From positions 2,728,001 through 2,792,000 of the forward strand of contig CBDBHH010000005.1 of the NCBI GenBank assembly GCA_965205535.1: a stretch of 64,000 bases of DNA. The letters run 5' to 3'. Position 1 is the first letter of the stretch. Each line of letters opens with the position of its first letter. Below the pieces are notes generated by a model. The model was not told where the DNA came from, did not search any database, and saw only the letters and a program-made list of their open reading frames with translations. Positions 52,755-61,687 of this stretch are shown piece after piece. The DNA is from UBA8079 sp965205535. Its GTDB lineage: Bacteria; Pseudomonadota; Alphaproteobacteria; UBA6615. The translations under genes and the position numbers were made by a program.

Positions 52755-53737
52755 GGGGTGGCCACAAGCCTTTTGCGTGTGAGGACGTCGAGACAGGCCA
52801 TGCGTACGGCAACGCCCATCTCGACCTGTTCGCGGATCAGGGACCGGTCGATGTCATCGGCCACGTCGGAATCGATCTCCACGCCGCGGTTCATGGGGCC
52901 GGGATGCATGATCAGGGCGTCCGGCTTGGCGTGCTGAAGCTTGTCGTAGTCGAGGCCGTAGAACTGGAAATATTCATGCACGGACGGCACGAAGGAACCC
53001 TCCATGCGCTCGCGCTGGAGGCGCAGCATCATCACGATGTCGCAGCCATCCAGGCCGGCGCGCATGTCGTGGAAAACCTCGACACCAAGCCGTTCCATCG
53101 CCGAAGGGATAAGCGTCGGTGGCGCGATGACACGCACCCGTGCGCCCATGGTCTGCAGCAGGTAGATGTTCGATCGCGCGACCCGGCTGTGGGCGACATC
53201 GCCGCACAGTGCGACCAGCAGTCCCTGCAGGCTTCCCTTGTGGCGCCGGATGGTCAGCGCGTCGAGCAGCGCCTGGGTGGGGTGCTCGTGGCTGCCGTCA
53301 CCGCCGTTGATGACCGCGCAGTTCACTTTCTCCGACAGGAGCTTCACCGCCCCGGCGTTGGAGTGCCGGACGACCAGCGCGTCGGCATGCATCGCGTTGA
53401 GGGTCATCGCGGTATCGACGATCGTCTCCCCCTTTTTTATGGAGGAGTTGGCGACCGCGATGTTGATGACATCGGCACCCAGCCGCATGCCCGCCAGTTC
53501 GAAACTGGTGCGGGTGCGCGTGGAATCTTCGAAGAACAGATTGATCAGTGTCTTGTCGCGCATCAGGTCGAATTTCGGCCCGCGTGCGCGGTTATGTTCC
53601 GCGTAGCTGTTCGACAGGTCGAGCAGATAAGTGATCTCGTCCGGAGACAGATCCTGGATGCCCAATAGATGACGATGTGGAAACGGGAAGTCCGCTGGCT
53701 GGTCTTGAGCGGATAAGCCTGTGGTGGCTGCAGTCAT
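52751..53737 (-). CDS. pyrB: aspartate carbamoyltransferase catalytic subunit
   Basis: 328 residues from ATG 53737. Carbamoyl-phosphate-binding motif FFEDSTRTRTSFELAGMRLGAD, the loop NAVRHSN-like VVRHSNAGAVKLL, GGDGSHEHPTQALLD and the aspartate-binding HPGPMNRGVEI are present. It catalyses the first committed step of pyrimidine synthesis. It is translated with the pseudo-dihydroorotase. Open reading continues upstream of the ATG, but that part overlaps the divergent cytidylyltransferase gene and has no family similarity. Confidence 0.96.
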   Translation of the reverse strand: MTAATTGLSAQDQPADFPFPHRHLLGIQDLSPDEITYLLDLSNSYAEHNRARGPKFDLMRDKTLINLFFEDSTRTRTSFELAGMRLGADVINIAVANSSIKKGETIVDTAMTLNAMHADALVVRHSNAGAVKLLSEKVNCAVINGGDGSHEHPTQALLDALTIRRHKGSLQGLLVALCGDVAHSRVARSNIYLLQTMGARVRVIAPPTLIPSAMERLGVEVFHDMRAGLDGCDIVMMLRLQRERMEGSFVPSVHEYFQFYGLDYDKLQHAKPDALIMHPGPMNRGVEIDSDVADDIDRSLIREQVEMGVAVRMACLDVLTRKRLVATP

Positions 53738-53905
53738 TAAAGCGGGAATATAGGGACGAGACTCACGCAAATGCAAGGCGTTGTTATGCACCGGGGCAAG
53801 AAGGGCCCTGATTTCTGGCGGCGCACCCGCTGCTCTGCTAGAAGGCGATGACGGAACCGGGCGGTCATGAGACGACAATGGGGCTGCCAAGTGGGAGACC
53901 GGGAC

Positions 53906-54676
53906 ATGAAAGCGGTAATTCTGGCGGGCGGGCGCGGGACGCGCATCGCCGAGGAAACCGAGGTCAGACCCAAGCCGATGATCGAGATCGGCGGGCGGCC
54001 GATCCTGTGGCACATCATGAATATCTACGGGCATCACGGGATCACGGATTTCGTGATCTGCCTCGGCTACAAGGGCTACCTGATCAAGGAATATTTCGCC
54101 AATTACGTGCTGCATTCCTCGGACGTCACGGTCGATCTCGCGACCAATGAAATCCGCTATCACAATATGGCTGCCGAACCCTGGACGGTGACCCTGGTCG
54201 ATACCGGCGACGAGACCCAGACCGGCGGGCGGATCGCACGCGTGGCCGAGCATCTGGACGGAGAGGCGTTCTGTCTGACCTATGGAGACGGCGTCGCCGA
54301 CGTCGATGTGGCGGCCAGCGTCGCCTATCACAGGGAACAGGGCGCGCGCTGCACCATGACCGCGGTGCGCCCGCCGGGGCGCTTCGGCGCGGCCGAGATC
54401 GAGGGTGACCGGGTCACGCGCTTTGCCGAGAAGCCGCGCGGCGACGGCGGCACCATCAATGGCGGGTTCTTCGTTTGCGAGCCGAGCGTGCTCGAGCTGA
54501 TCGACGGGGACGGGGCAGTCTGGGAGCAGGCACCCCTCAACGGGATGGCGGAAGCCGGGGAACTCGCGGCCTGGCGCCATGAGGGCTTCTGGCAGCCGAT
54601 GGACACCCTGCGCGAGAAGAACCAGCTCGAGGCGATGTGGGATGCGGGCGACGCGCCCTGGAAAGTCTGGGATTGA
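53906..54676 (+). CDS. rfbF: glucose-1-phosphate cytidylyltransferase
   Basis: 256 residues from ATG 53906, with GGGAGA upstream. The nucleotidyltransferase start VILAGGRGTRIAEETEVRPK and the family segments PMIEIGGRPILWHIMNIYGHHG, FVICLGYKGYLIKEYFANY and GFWQPMDTLREKNQLEAMW identify RfbF. It makes CDP-glucose for dideoxy- or branched sugars of surface polysaccharides. CDP-glucose dehydratase is not adjacent; a cupin gene follows. Confidence 0.93.
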   Translation: MKAVILAGGRGTRIAEETEVRPKPMIEIGGRPILWHIMNIYGHHGITDFVICLGYKGYLIKEYFANYVLHSSDVTVDLATNEIRYHNMAAEPWTVTLVDTGDETQTGGRIARVAEHLDGEAFCLTYGDGVADVDVAASVAYHREQGARCTMTAVRPPGRFGAAEIEGDRVTRFAEKPRGDGGTINGGFFVCEPSVLELIDGDGAVWEQAPLNGMAEAGELAAWRHEGFWQPMDTLREKNQLEAMWDAGDAPWKVWD

Positions 54677-54719
54677 ATTCCGCCCGCCCGGGCATAGGTT
54701 CCTTTGAGGAGCTTTGCAC

Positions 54720-55400
54720 ATGGAAGTGAATGCCGATTTCTCCCAGCGTGTGCTGGTCGATACCAATGCGCTGGACTGGATCGCCTCGCCGCTCGCGGGT
54801 GTGGACAGGCGCATGCTCGACCGGGTTGGTGACGAGGTGGCGCGGGCCACCAGCAGCGTGCGCTACGCCCCGGGCAGCGCGTTCTCGCTACATGCCCATA
54901 CCGGCGGCGAGGAGTTTCTCGTCCTCGAGGGCGTCTTTTCCGACGAGCATGGCGATTACGGCCCGGGATATTATGTGCGCAACCCGGTGGGTTCGGCCCA
55001 CACGCCGTCGAGCGAGAGCGGCTGTACCATCCTTGTGAAACTCTGGCAGATGGACCCCGACGATCAGAAGTTCGTTCGCGTCGACACGGCGAACGGCGAC
55101 TGGCAGCCGACCGATGTCGAGGGGGTCGACATTCTGCCGCTGCATGAATACGGGCCTGAACGGGTGGTGATGTTCCGCATGGCGCCAGGCACCTCCACGC
55201 CCCTGCACGGCCATGCCGGAGGCGAGGAAATCCTGGTCCTCGAGGGCGAGCTGGCCGATGAACATGGCCGCTACCCGCAAGGCAGCTGGCTGCGCAGCCC
55301 GCCGGGCACGCGTCATGCCCCGTTTAGCGACACCGGTTGCGTCATTTATGTGAAGCTCGGCCATCTGGCCGAGGTGCGCGGGCTCGAAATTGGCGCCTAG
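54720..55400 (+). CDS. double ChrR-type cupin protein
   Basis: 226 residues from ATG 54720, with GAGGAG upstream. Two cupin modules are evident, each with the metal-binding pattern HxH...E: HAHTGGEEFLVLEGVF (about residue 60) and HGHAGGEEILVLEGEL (about residue 161). They resemble the C-terminal cupin of the anti-sigma factor ChrR, but the zinc-binding anti-sigma domain is missing. Function is unknown; a metal-dependent sensor or isomerase-like role is possible. Confidence 0.8.
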   Translation: MEVNADFSQRVLVDTNALDWIASPLAGVDRRMLDRVGDEVARATSSVRYAPGSAFSLHAHTGGEEFLVLEGVFSDEHGDYGPGYYVRNPVGSAHTPSSESGCTILVKLWQMDPDDQKFVRVDTANGDWQPTDVEGVDILPLHEYGPERVVMFRMAPGTSTPLHGHAGGEEILVLEGELADEHGRYPQGSWLRSPPGTRHAPFSDTGCVIYVKLGHLAEVRGLEIGA

Positions 55401-56146
55401 CCGGTAACCTCGGCCCGCCAGGCGTCCACGAGGTCGCCGAACGACATTCCGTAGATATCGTTCCACCGCTGGGGCAGGCCCGCGAAGCGCCCGCGCTGGA
55501 CCAGCGGCGTGAGGGCGTAGAGCGCGCGGAACTTTTCCATGCCGTGGGTCTCGATCAGGAAACGCACGAAAGACCCGGCGACCAGGTAGGCGCCCTGGGG
55601 TTGCAGGTCGGGCAGTTGCAACCGGGCGGGAACCGCCAGCCGCTCGAGCGCAGGCATGTCCGCATCGCCCGCGAACCGGCTGGCCCGCGCGTGCAGGTCG
55701 TTGCCGAAATTGGGAAACGCGGCCTGGCCGCCAAGCGCGTCATGGGCATGGGTCGCGAGGCCCTCGGCGAGGAACCGGTTGCCGTTGGGCGCGACGGCGT
55801 GGACGATCTCGTGGGTGATCGGCGAATTGCCCTGGCGAATCGTGCGCATCCGGAAGATTACCTGGCCGTGGTTGCCGCGCCAGGCGGGGATCAGCGCCAT
55901 CGACGTCCCGCGGCTGTCCTCAATCTCGATCCGGTAGGGGCCCGTGAAGTCGCCGTCCCACCAGGTGCAGACGTTGGTGAGTGCGGTCCGGAATTTCTCG
56001 ACGAAGGCCCGGCGGTCGCTGCCGGACAACGGCGGCGCGCTGATCGTGATGTCGGCCTCGGCGCAGGCGTTGGCATGAGCGGGGTTCAAAGGGGCGGCGG
56101 TGAGCAGGGATGCCGCTAGCGTCACAGCCACAACGCATCGGATCAT
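55397..56146 (-). CDS. exported HExxH metallopeptidase-like protein
   Basis: 249 residues. A signal peptide (VVAVTLAASLLTAAPLNPAHA) precedes the mature domain. The zinc motif HEIVH covers residues 112-116 (SPITHEIVHAVAP), and a downstream Glu128 in FLAEGLATHAH fits the third ligand of gluzincins. Cys pairs near residues 28 and 60 could form a disulfide. It is last in a chain of four genes with ATGA overlaps that begins with ruvX. Substrate unknown. Confidence 0.75.
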   Translation of the reverse strand: MIRCVVAVTLAASLLTAAPLNPAHANACAEADITISAPPLSGSDRRAFVEKFRTALTNVCTWWDGDFTGPYRIEIEDSRGTSMALIPAWRGNHGQVIFRMRTIRQGNSPITHEIVHAVAPNGNRFLAEGLATHAHDALGGQAAFPNFGNDLHARASRFAGDADMPALERLAVPARLQLPDLQPQGAYLVAGSFVRFLIETHGMEKFRALYALTPLVQRGRFAGLPQRWNDIYGMSFGDLVDAWRAEVTG

Positions 56147-56667
56147 GGCGATCGGCCAAATTTATCGTGGTAACGCTCGGTCTCGCGCTGCACCTCGTCC
56201 AGCCGCCGGCCAAGAAAAGTCGCCGGGATGTTGACCGGCGATTGAGACACCCCGGCCAGCGCGCTGACGAGCCAGCGCCGGTGCGGCGGCACCCGGGCGA
56301 TCACCGCAGCCGGGTCATGGGGCACGACGCCGATGAGCCGTGCGAGATAGGTGCGCCGCGGTGCAATCCGTTCGATCTCCGACCAGGCCATCCAGCCCAC
56401 AGAGAACGGCGAGGCGTTGTCGAACAGGCCATCCCGGTTGAGCACCACCACCGGCGCGTTCGAGATCAGGCGGTAGGTCGCATAGATCCCGCTCGCGCCG
56501 AAGGCGATCAGCGCGCCGGCCCCGACCAGCCGCGCATAGACGTCCGGCGTCAGCAGGAAGAACACCGCCGCCACGGCGAACATGAGCGACCCGAAGACGG
56601 TCACCAGGGTCTTCGACCGGGTCGGGTAGATGATGAGCTCCGGGAAGTCGTTCTTCTTCGGGCTCAT
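56143..56667 (-). CDS. membrane protein with two N-terminal TM segments and a PH-like domain
   Basis: 174 residues. ELIIYPTRSKTLVTVFGSLMFAVAAVFFLL and LVGAGALIAFGASGIYATYRL are two hydrophobic spans. The rest (VVVLNRDGLFDNASPFSVGWMAWSEIERIAPR) looks like the soluble domain of STM3941-type proteins. It is related in design to the next upstream gene: N-terminal spans, then a DGLFD/ETGISD-like turn and W-S/D-EI. Both ends overlap their neighbours by 4 bp. Confidence 0.7.
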   Translation of the reverse strand: MSPKKNDFPELIIYPTRSKTLVTVFGSLMFAVAAVFFLLTPDVYARLVGAGALIAFGASGIYATYRLISNAPVVVLNRDGLFDNASPFSVGWMAWSEIERIAPRRTYLARLIGVVPHDPAAVIARVPPHRRWLVSALAGVSQSPVNIPATFLGRRLDEVQRETERYHDKFGRSP

Positions 56668-57218
56668 GGCCGCGGGTTTCCGAACCGGCGGTGGTAGTGC
56701 GCCAGTATCCCCAGCAGGTGGTCGCGGTTGATGTCGAGGCGCCAGGTGTTGAGCTTGATGATGTTCTTCGCGAAGGCGGAATCGAACCAGATGATCGCGC
56801 GGCGCAGGGGGTGCATGCGCGCCATGATCGCCTTCTTGTCGTCCACCAGCACCCAGACCACCTGCTTGTGGGGCATGCCGCGCACGTCGCGGATCTCGTC
56901 CCAGCTGATCGCACCCATGGAGAACCGGTCCGACGGGTCCGAAATGCCCGTCTCGTCGATCCTGAGCTGCAGCTGCCCGCAGATCCGCGCATGCAGACCC
57001 AGCAAGATCCAGATCGTCGCGACGATCCCGCCGACACCGCAGATCACCAATGGCAGGGAGGTTGCGTCCTGCCCGGTCGCGCCGGCCAGGATGCGGAACA
57101 CCACCCAGTAGGCCCCGCCGGTCATGGCGGTCATGAACAGCATGGTGGTGATGAACTTCGACCCCGACGGGCCGACGGTGATTTCCGGGAATTCTTCGGT
57201 GTCAGGCGTGTCGCTCAT
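56664..57218 (-). CDS. membrane protein paralogous in layout to its neighbour
   Basis: 184 residues from ATG 57218. PEITVGPSGSKFITTMLFMTAM and LPLVICGVGGIVATIWILLG are membrane spans, followed by LRIDETGISDPSDRFSMGAISWDEIRDVRG, which parallels the neighbouring protein and suggests an old tandem duplication. The C-terminal WRLDINRDHLLGILAHYHRRFG is predicted helical. The start overlaps the ruvX stop. Function unknown. Confidence 0.68.
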   Translation of the reverse strand: MSDTPDTEEFPEITVGPSGSKFITTMLFMTAMTGGAYWVVFRILAGATGQDATSLPLVICGVGGIVATIWILLGLHARICGQLQLRIDETGISDPSDRFSMGAISWDEIRDVRGMPHKQVVWVLVDDKKAIMARMHPLRRAIIWFDSAFAKNIIKLNTWRLDINRDHLLGILAHYHRRFGNPRP

Positions 57219-57685
57219 CAGCTGTTCCGCAGGAAGTCGAGATAGTTCTGGAGGATGATCGAGGCGGCCATCTTGTCGATGACCTCGCCGCGGCGCTTGC
57301 GGTTCATGTCCGCCTGGTCGATCAGCACCCGCTCGGCCTCGGCCGTGGTCAGGCGCTCGTCCCAGATGGTGATCGGCAGATCGACCTTGCCGGCCATGTT
57401 GTTGGCAAAGGCGCGGGTCGACTGGGCACGGGGGCCTTCCGAGCCGTCCATGTTGCGGGGCAGACCGAGGACCAGGCCACCGACTTCTTTTTCGGCGATC
57501 AGCGCCAGCAGCTTTTCCGCATCGGCTGTGAACTTGGTGCGGCGCAGGGTCTCCAGCGGCGAGGAGACCATGAGCATGGAATCCGACACCGCCAGCCCGA
57601 TGGTCTTGGTCCCGAGGTCGAAACCGAGCAGGCGCCCGCGCGGCGCCAGGGCGGCTTTCATGTCGCTGGGTTCGAGAATGGCCAT
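57218..57685 (-). CDS. ruvX: RuvX/YqgF, pre-16S rRNA nuclease family
   Basis: 155 residues from ATG 57685; an earlier in-frame ATG is less likely. The RNase H-like fold shows LLGFDLGTKTIGLAVSD, LVLGLPRNMDGSEGPRA and the C-terminal WDERLTTAEAERVL and IDKMAASIILQNYLD, typical YqgF motifs. Members process 16S rRNA ends and were earlier called putative Holliday junction resolvases. It heads the overlapping gene chain down to 55397 and is divergent from gatC. Confidence 0.92.
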   Translation of the reverse strand: MAILEPSDMKAALAPRGRLLGFDLGTKTIGLAVSDSMLMVSSPLETLRRTKFTADAEKLLALIAEKEVGGLVLGLPRNMDGSEGPRAQSTRAFANNMAGKVDLPITIWDERLTTAEAERVLIDQADMNRKRRGEVIDKMAASIILQNYLDFLRNS

Positions 57686-57844
57686 GACCCTGTTTAGGCG
57701 TGCCCGCACCGGGCTGTCCATGGCCACATTGCCGGTTTGTCCGGCCATCGACGACGTGGTGCTGGGTCAAATCCCGGGTTTGTAGAATAAATTCGACAGT
57801 GATAGCTTCCGCGCCGATTCCGAACTGTAACGCACCGGTCTTCC

Positions 57845-58132
57845 ATGGCGCTCGATACCGACACCGTTCGTCGCATTGCGCGGCTCGCCAGAATCCACGT
57901 CGATGACGCGGAACTGGCGCCGCTTGCCGACGAGCTCAACAACATCCTCGGCTGGATCGAACAGCTCGAGGAGGTCGACACCGAAGGTGTCGCACCCATG
58001 ACCAGCGTCGTCGAGATGGTGCAGCGCCTGCGCGCCGACGAGATGAATGACGGCGATCTGCAGGAAGACGTGCTGGCCAATGCGCCGGACCCGGCCGACG
58101 GGTTCTTCACCGTGCCGAAGGTGGTCGAGTAA
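57845..58132 (+). CDS. gatC: Asp/Glu-tRNA amidotransferase subunit C
   Basis: 95 residues: the helix VRRIARLARIHVDDAELAPL and the C-terminal DEMNDGDLQEDVLANAPDPADGFFTVPKVVE are typical GatC. It stabilises GatA-GatB, which amidates Glu-tRNA(Gln) and Asp-tRNA(Asn). Its stop overlaps the gatA start (TAATG). Confidence 0.95.
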   Translation: MALDTDTVRRIARLARIHVDDAELAPLADELNNILGWIEQLEEVDTEGVAPMTSVVEMVQRLRADEMNDGDLQEDVLANAPDPADGFFTVPKVVE

Positions 58133-59604
58133 TGAGCGAGTTGACCGACCTCACCATCGCCCAGGCGGGTGCGGGCCTGGAGGCGGGCGAGTTCACCGCG
58201 CGTGAGCTTACGGATGCCTATCTGTCGGCGATGGCCGACGCCAAGGCGCTCAACGCCTACACCGCCGAGACCCCGGATCGGGCGCGCGAAATGGCCGACG
58301 CGTCGGACGCGCGCCGCGCCAAGGGTGCTGCGGCGGGGCCGCTGGACGGCATTCCGCTGGCAATCAAGGATTTGTTCTGTACCCAGGGCGTGCTGTCGAC
58401 GGCGGGCAGCCACATCCTCGACGGGTTCGAGCCGCGCTATGAATCGACGGTCACCCAGAATTTGTGGGACGCGGGTGCGGTCATGCTCGGCAAGGTGAAC
58501 ATGGACGAGTTCGCCATGGGCTCGGCGAACATCACCAGCCATTACGGGCCGACGCTCAACCCGTGGAAGGCCACGACCGGCGACGCGGCGGGCAAGGATC
58601 TGGTGCCCGGCGGATCGTCGGGCGGCTCGGCCTCTGCCGTGGCCGCGCGGATCGCGGCGGGGGCAACCGGGACCGATACCGGCGGGTCGATCCGCCAGCC
58701 CGGTGCCTTCTGCGGCATCGTCGGGATGAAGCCCACCTATGGCCGCTGCTCGCGCTGGGGCGTCATCGCCTTTGCCAGCTCGCTCGACCAGGCCGGGCCG
58801 CTGACACGCACCGTCGGGGATTCGGCCCTCATGCTGCAGGCCATGGCCAGCTACGACCCGAAGGATTCGACCAGTATCGATCAGCCGGTGCCCGATTTCG
58901 CCGCCGCCATGACCGGGGACATCCGGGGACTGCGCGTGGGTGTGCCCGCCGAATACCGCATGGACGGCACCCCGCCCGAGATCGAGGCTTTATGGCAGCA
59001 GGGGATCGACTGGCTGCGCGATGCGGGGGCCGAGATCGTCGATATCTCGCTGCCCCATACGAAATACGCGCTGCCGGCCTACTACATCGTGGCACCGGCA
59101 GAAGCCTCCTCGAACCTGGCCCGCTATGACGGGGTGCGTTACGGATTACGCGTCGAGGGGGAAGACCTCGCCGACACCTATGAGCGGACCCGGGCCGAGG
59201 GCTTTGGTGCGGAGGTGCAGCGCCGGGTGATGATCGGCACCTACGTGCTCTCGGCCGGCTACTATGACGCCTATTATCTGAAGGCCCAGCGGGTGCGCAC
59301 ACGCATCGCCGACGATTTCCGTGCGGCGTGGGACAGCTGCGACGTGATCCTGACGCCGACGACGCCGAGCGCGGCGTTTGCCATCGGCGAGAAGATGGAC
59401 GACCCGATCGCCATGTATCTGAACGACATCTTCACCGTCCCGGCCTCGATGGCGGGGCTGCCGGCGATCTCGGTGCCGGCCGGACTGTCGGGGGACGGCC
59501 TGCCGCTGGGCCTGCACCTGATCGCGCCGGCCTTCGGCGAGGAGACGCTGTTTCGAACCGCGGGCGTGCTTGAAGGCGCCGCCGCCTTCGACGCGGGGCC
59601 GTGA
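58132..59604 (+). CDS. gatA: Asp/Glu-tRNA amidotransferase subunit A
   Basis: 490 residues. Amidase-signature enzyme with Lys in LAIKDLFCTQGVLST and the Ser pair in PGGSSGGSASAVAA and GTDTGGSIRQPGAFCG. It releases ammonia from glutamine for transamidation. A 100-bp palindromic repeat lies between it and gatB. Confidence 0.97.
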   Translation: MSELTDLTIAQAGAGLEAGEFTARELTDAYLSAMADAKALNAYTAETPDRAREMADASDARRAKGAAAGPLDGIPLAIKDLFCTQGVLSTAGSHILDGFEPRYESTVTQNLWDAGAVMLGKVNMDEFAMGSANITSHYGPTLNPWKATTGDAAGKDLVPGGSSGGSASAVAARIAAGATGTDTGGSIRQPGAFCGIVGMKPTYGRCSRWGVIAFASSLDQAGPLTRTVGDSALMLQAMASYDPKDSTSIDQPVPDFAAAMTGDIRGLRVGVPAEYRMDGTPPEIEALWQQGIDWLRDAGAEIVDISLPHTKYALPAYYIVAPAEASSNLARYDGVRYGLRVEGEDLADTYERTRAEGFGAEVQRRVMIGTYVLSAGYYDAYYLKAQRVRTRIADDFRAAWDSCDVILTPTTPSAAFAIGEKMDDPIAMYLNDIFTVPASMAGLPAISVPAGLSGDGLPLGLHLIAPAFGEETLFRTAGVLEGAAAFDAGP

Positions 59605-59614
59605 TGAATTCGCT

Positions 59615-59714
59615 TCCTCATGCTGAGGAGACCGCGGGAGCGGTCGTCTCGAAGCATGGGGGCATCCTTCGAGACGGGCCGCCTTCTGCGAATGCGACCC
59701 TCCTCAGGATGAGG
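59615..59714. repeat. long compound palindrome between gatA and gatB
   Basis: Outer arms: TTCCTCATGCTGAGGAG (from 59614) against CTCCTCAGGATGAGG (ending 59714). Inner arms: CGTCTCGAAG and CTTCGAGACG around GCATGGGGGCAT-like sequence. The outer arm starts like the CCTCATCCTGAG palindromes at 4180 and 61334 but the interior is longer. It could attenuate or process the gatA-gatB transcript. Confidence 0.8.
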
Positions 59715-59755
59715 CTGTTGTTGGGACTGGTTGAGGACTTAGACTGAGAATCGAT

Positions 59756-61303
59756 ATGAGCGACGCGACATATACCGCCGACGAGAACATACCCGACCAT
59801 CTGGCCGGGCATTTCACCTCGCGTATCGGCCACAACGCCGGCGACCTGATCGAGGGGGAGACCGGGTCGTGGGAGATCGTCATCGGCATGGAGGTCCATG
59901 CCCAGGTGATTTCCGAATCCAAGCTGTTCTCCGGCGCCTCCACCGCGTTCGGCGGTGAGCCCAACAGCCATGTGAGCCTCGTCGATGCGGCCATGCCGGG
60001 CATGCTGCCGGTGCTGAACATCGCCGCCGTCCGCCAGGCCGTGCGCACGGGGCTGGGGCTCGAGGCCGCAATCAATCTCCGCTCCGTCTTCGACCGGAAG
60101 AATTATTTCTATGCCGATCTGCCCCAGGGTTATCAGATCAGCCAGTTCTCCGACCCCATCGTGGGCGAGGGGCGGGTGAGCGTGGATCTGGCGGACGGCG
60201 AGAGCTTCGAGGTGGGCATTGTGCGCATCCATCTGGAGCAGGATGCGGGCAAATCGATCCATGATCGCCACCCGACCCAGACCTATATCGACCTCAACCG
60301 CTCCGGCGTGGCGTTGATGGAGATCGTCTCCAAGCCCGATATCCGCTCGGGCGAAGAGGCCGCGGCCTATCTGGCGAAGCTGCGTTCGATTCTGCGCTAT
60401 CTGGGCACCTGCGACGGCAACATGCAGGAGGGCTCGCTGCGCGCCGACGTGAATGTCTCGGTGCGCAAGCCGGGCGACGATCTCGGCACGCGCTGCGAGA
60501 TCAAGAATGTGAATTCTTTGCGTTCGGTGCGCGAGGCGGTGGATTACGAGGCGCGCCGCCAGATCGAGATTCTCGAAGACGGTGGCGAGATCGACCAGGA
60601 GACGCGCCTGTTCGACGCCGACCGTGGCGAGACCCGGTCCATGCGCTCCAAGGAAGAAGCCCATGACTATCGCTACTTCCCCGACCCCGACCTGCTGCCG
60701 GTGGAGCTCGAGCAATCTTTCGTAGACGAGATCAAGGCGAGCCTGCCGGAGCTGCCCGATGCCAAGGCGGCCCGGTTCGCGGAGGACTTCGGCCTGAACG
60801 CCTATGACGCAGGCGTGCTGGTGGCCGAGCGGGAGACGGCGGAATTCTATGAGGCCGTGGTCGATCCCGATGGCGCCAAGCGCGACCCGAAGATCGCGGC
60901 CAACTGGATGGCCGGTGATTTCTTCCGGCGCCTCAACGCCGACGATCTGGAGATTGCCGACAGCCCGGTGTCCGCCGCCCAGCTCGGTGGTCTGCTCGAC
61001 CTGATCGCCGACGGCACGATCTCGGGCAAGATCGCCAAGGACGTGTTCGACGAGATGTTCGACAGCGGCAAGGATGCCGCGGACATCGTTGAGGCCAAGG
61101 GCCTGAAGCAGATTTCGGACTCAGGTGAGATTTCCGCGATCGTCGACCAGATCATCGCCGACAACCCGGATCAGGCCGATGAGTATCGCGCCGGCAACAC
61201 CAAGGTCGCGGGCTGGTTCACCGGCCAGGTGATGAAGGCGACCCAGGGCAAGGCCAACCCGCAGAGGGTCAACCAACTGCTCGAGGAAAAGCTGGGCGGT
61301 TAG
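59756..61303 (+). CDS. gatB: Asp/Glu-tRNA amidotransferase subunit B
   Basis: 515 residues. The GatB core starts at WEIVIGMEVHAQVISESKLF, with YADLPQGYQISQF, VRIHLEQDAGKSIHD and DLNRSGVALMEIVSKPDI; the C-terminal YqeY-like domain ends LLEEKLGG. It binds the mischarged tRNA and phosphorylates the carboxylate. The first 40 residues (TYTADENIPDHLAGHFTSRI) are an N-terminal extension. The three gat genes form one operon. Confidence 0.96.
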   Translation: MSDATYTADENIPDHLAGHFTSRIGHNAGDLIEGETGSWEIVIGMEVHAQVISESKLFSGASTAFGGEPNSHVSLVDAAMPGMLPVLNIAAVRQAVRTGLGLEAAINLRSVFDRKNYFYADLPQGYQISQFSDPIVGEGRVSVDLADGESFEVGIVRIHLEQDAGKSIHDRHPTQTYIDLNRSGVALMEIVSKPDIRSGEEAAAYLAKLRSILRYLGTCDGNMQEGSLRADVNVSVRKPGDDLGTRCEIKNVNSLRSVREAVDYEARRQIEILEDGGEIDQETRLFDADRGETRSMRSKEEAHDYRYFPDPDLLPVELEQSFVDEIKASLPELPDAKAARFAEDFGLNAYDAGVLVAERETAEFYEAVVDPDGAKRDPKIAANWMAGDFFRRLNADDLEIADSPVSAAQLGGLLDLIADGTISGKIAKDVFDEMFDSGKDAADIVEAKGLKQISDSGEISAIVDQIIADNPDQADEYRAGNTKVAGWFTGQVMKATQGKANPQRVNQLLEEKLGG

Positions 61304-61333
61304 GCGCGTTTACTTGCCTCGTGCGATTGCTAG

Positions 61334-61356
61334 CCCTCATGCTGAGCCTGTCGAAG
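61334..61356. repeat. palindrome arm left of the GIY-YIG gene
   Basis: This 23-bp arm begins CCCTCATGCTGAGCCTGTCG. It matches the reverse complement of the arm at 61668-61690 at 22 of 23 positions. It also matches the left arm at 4180-4201, including the following GTATGAGGGC. Confidence 0.88.
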
Positions 61357-61372
61357 TATGAGGGCGGGCCGG

Positions 61373-61687
61373 ATGGGCGCGTATGTGTACATTCTCGAAT
61401 GTGCGGATGGTCGTTTCTACGTGGGCTCCACGCGAGGAAGCCTTGAGAAGCGGGTGGCCGAGCACAACGATGGTACCTATGGCGGTTACACAAAATCCCG
61501 GAGACCCGTCCGACTGGCTTTCTCGGAGCAATTCGAGAATATTACGGACGCGATCGCCGCTGAGCGCCAATTGAAAGGCTGGAGCAAAGCCAAAAAGATC
61601 GCCCTCATTCGCGGTGACTTCACCGCCCTTCGTGGGGCTTCCCGAAACCGGACCGAGCATCCTCATCCTTCGACAGGCTCAGGATGA
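61373..61687 (+). CDS. GIY-YIG endonuclease-like protein (UvrC-type domain)
   Basis: 104 residues from ATG 61373. The GIY-YIG motifs appear as AYVYILECADGRFYVGSTRG, followed by LEKRVAEHNDGTYGGYTKSR with the catalytic Arg, and a Glu in SEQFENITDAIAAERQLKGW. The last ten residues (EHPHPSTGSG) and the stop are encoded by the right palindrome arm, so the gene and the repeat form one unit. Small proteins of this class are widespread; their biological target is not known. Confidence 0.88.
   Translation: MGAYVYILECADGRFYVGSTRGSLEKRVAEHNDGTYGGYTKSRRPVRLAFSEQFENITDAIAAERQLKGWSKAKKIALIRGDFTALRGASRNRTEHPHPSTGSG

Noticed and set aside
53738..54850. A long open frame continuing upstream of pyrB on the minus strand
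   Set aside because: It overlaps the well-supported rfbF and part of the cupin gene on the other strand, has no recognisable family, and PyrB has a good ATG at 53737. It is a high-GC mirror frame.
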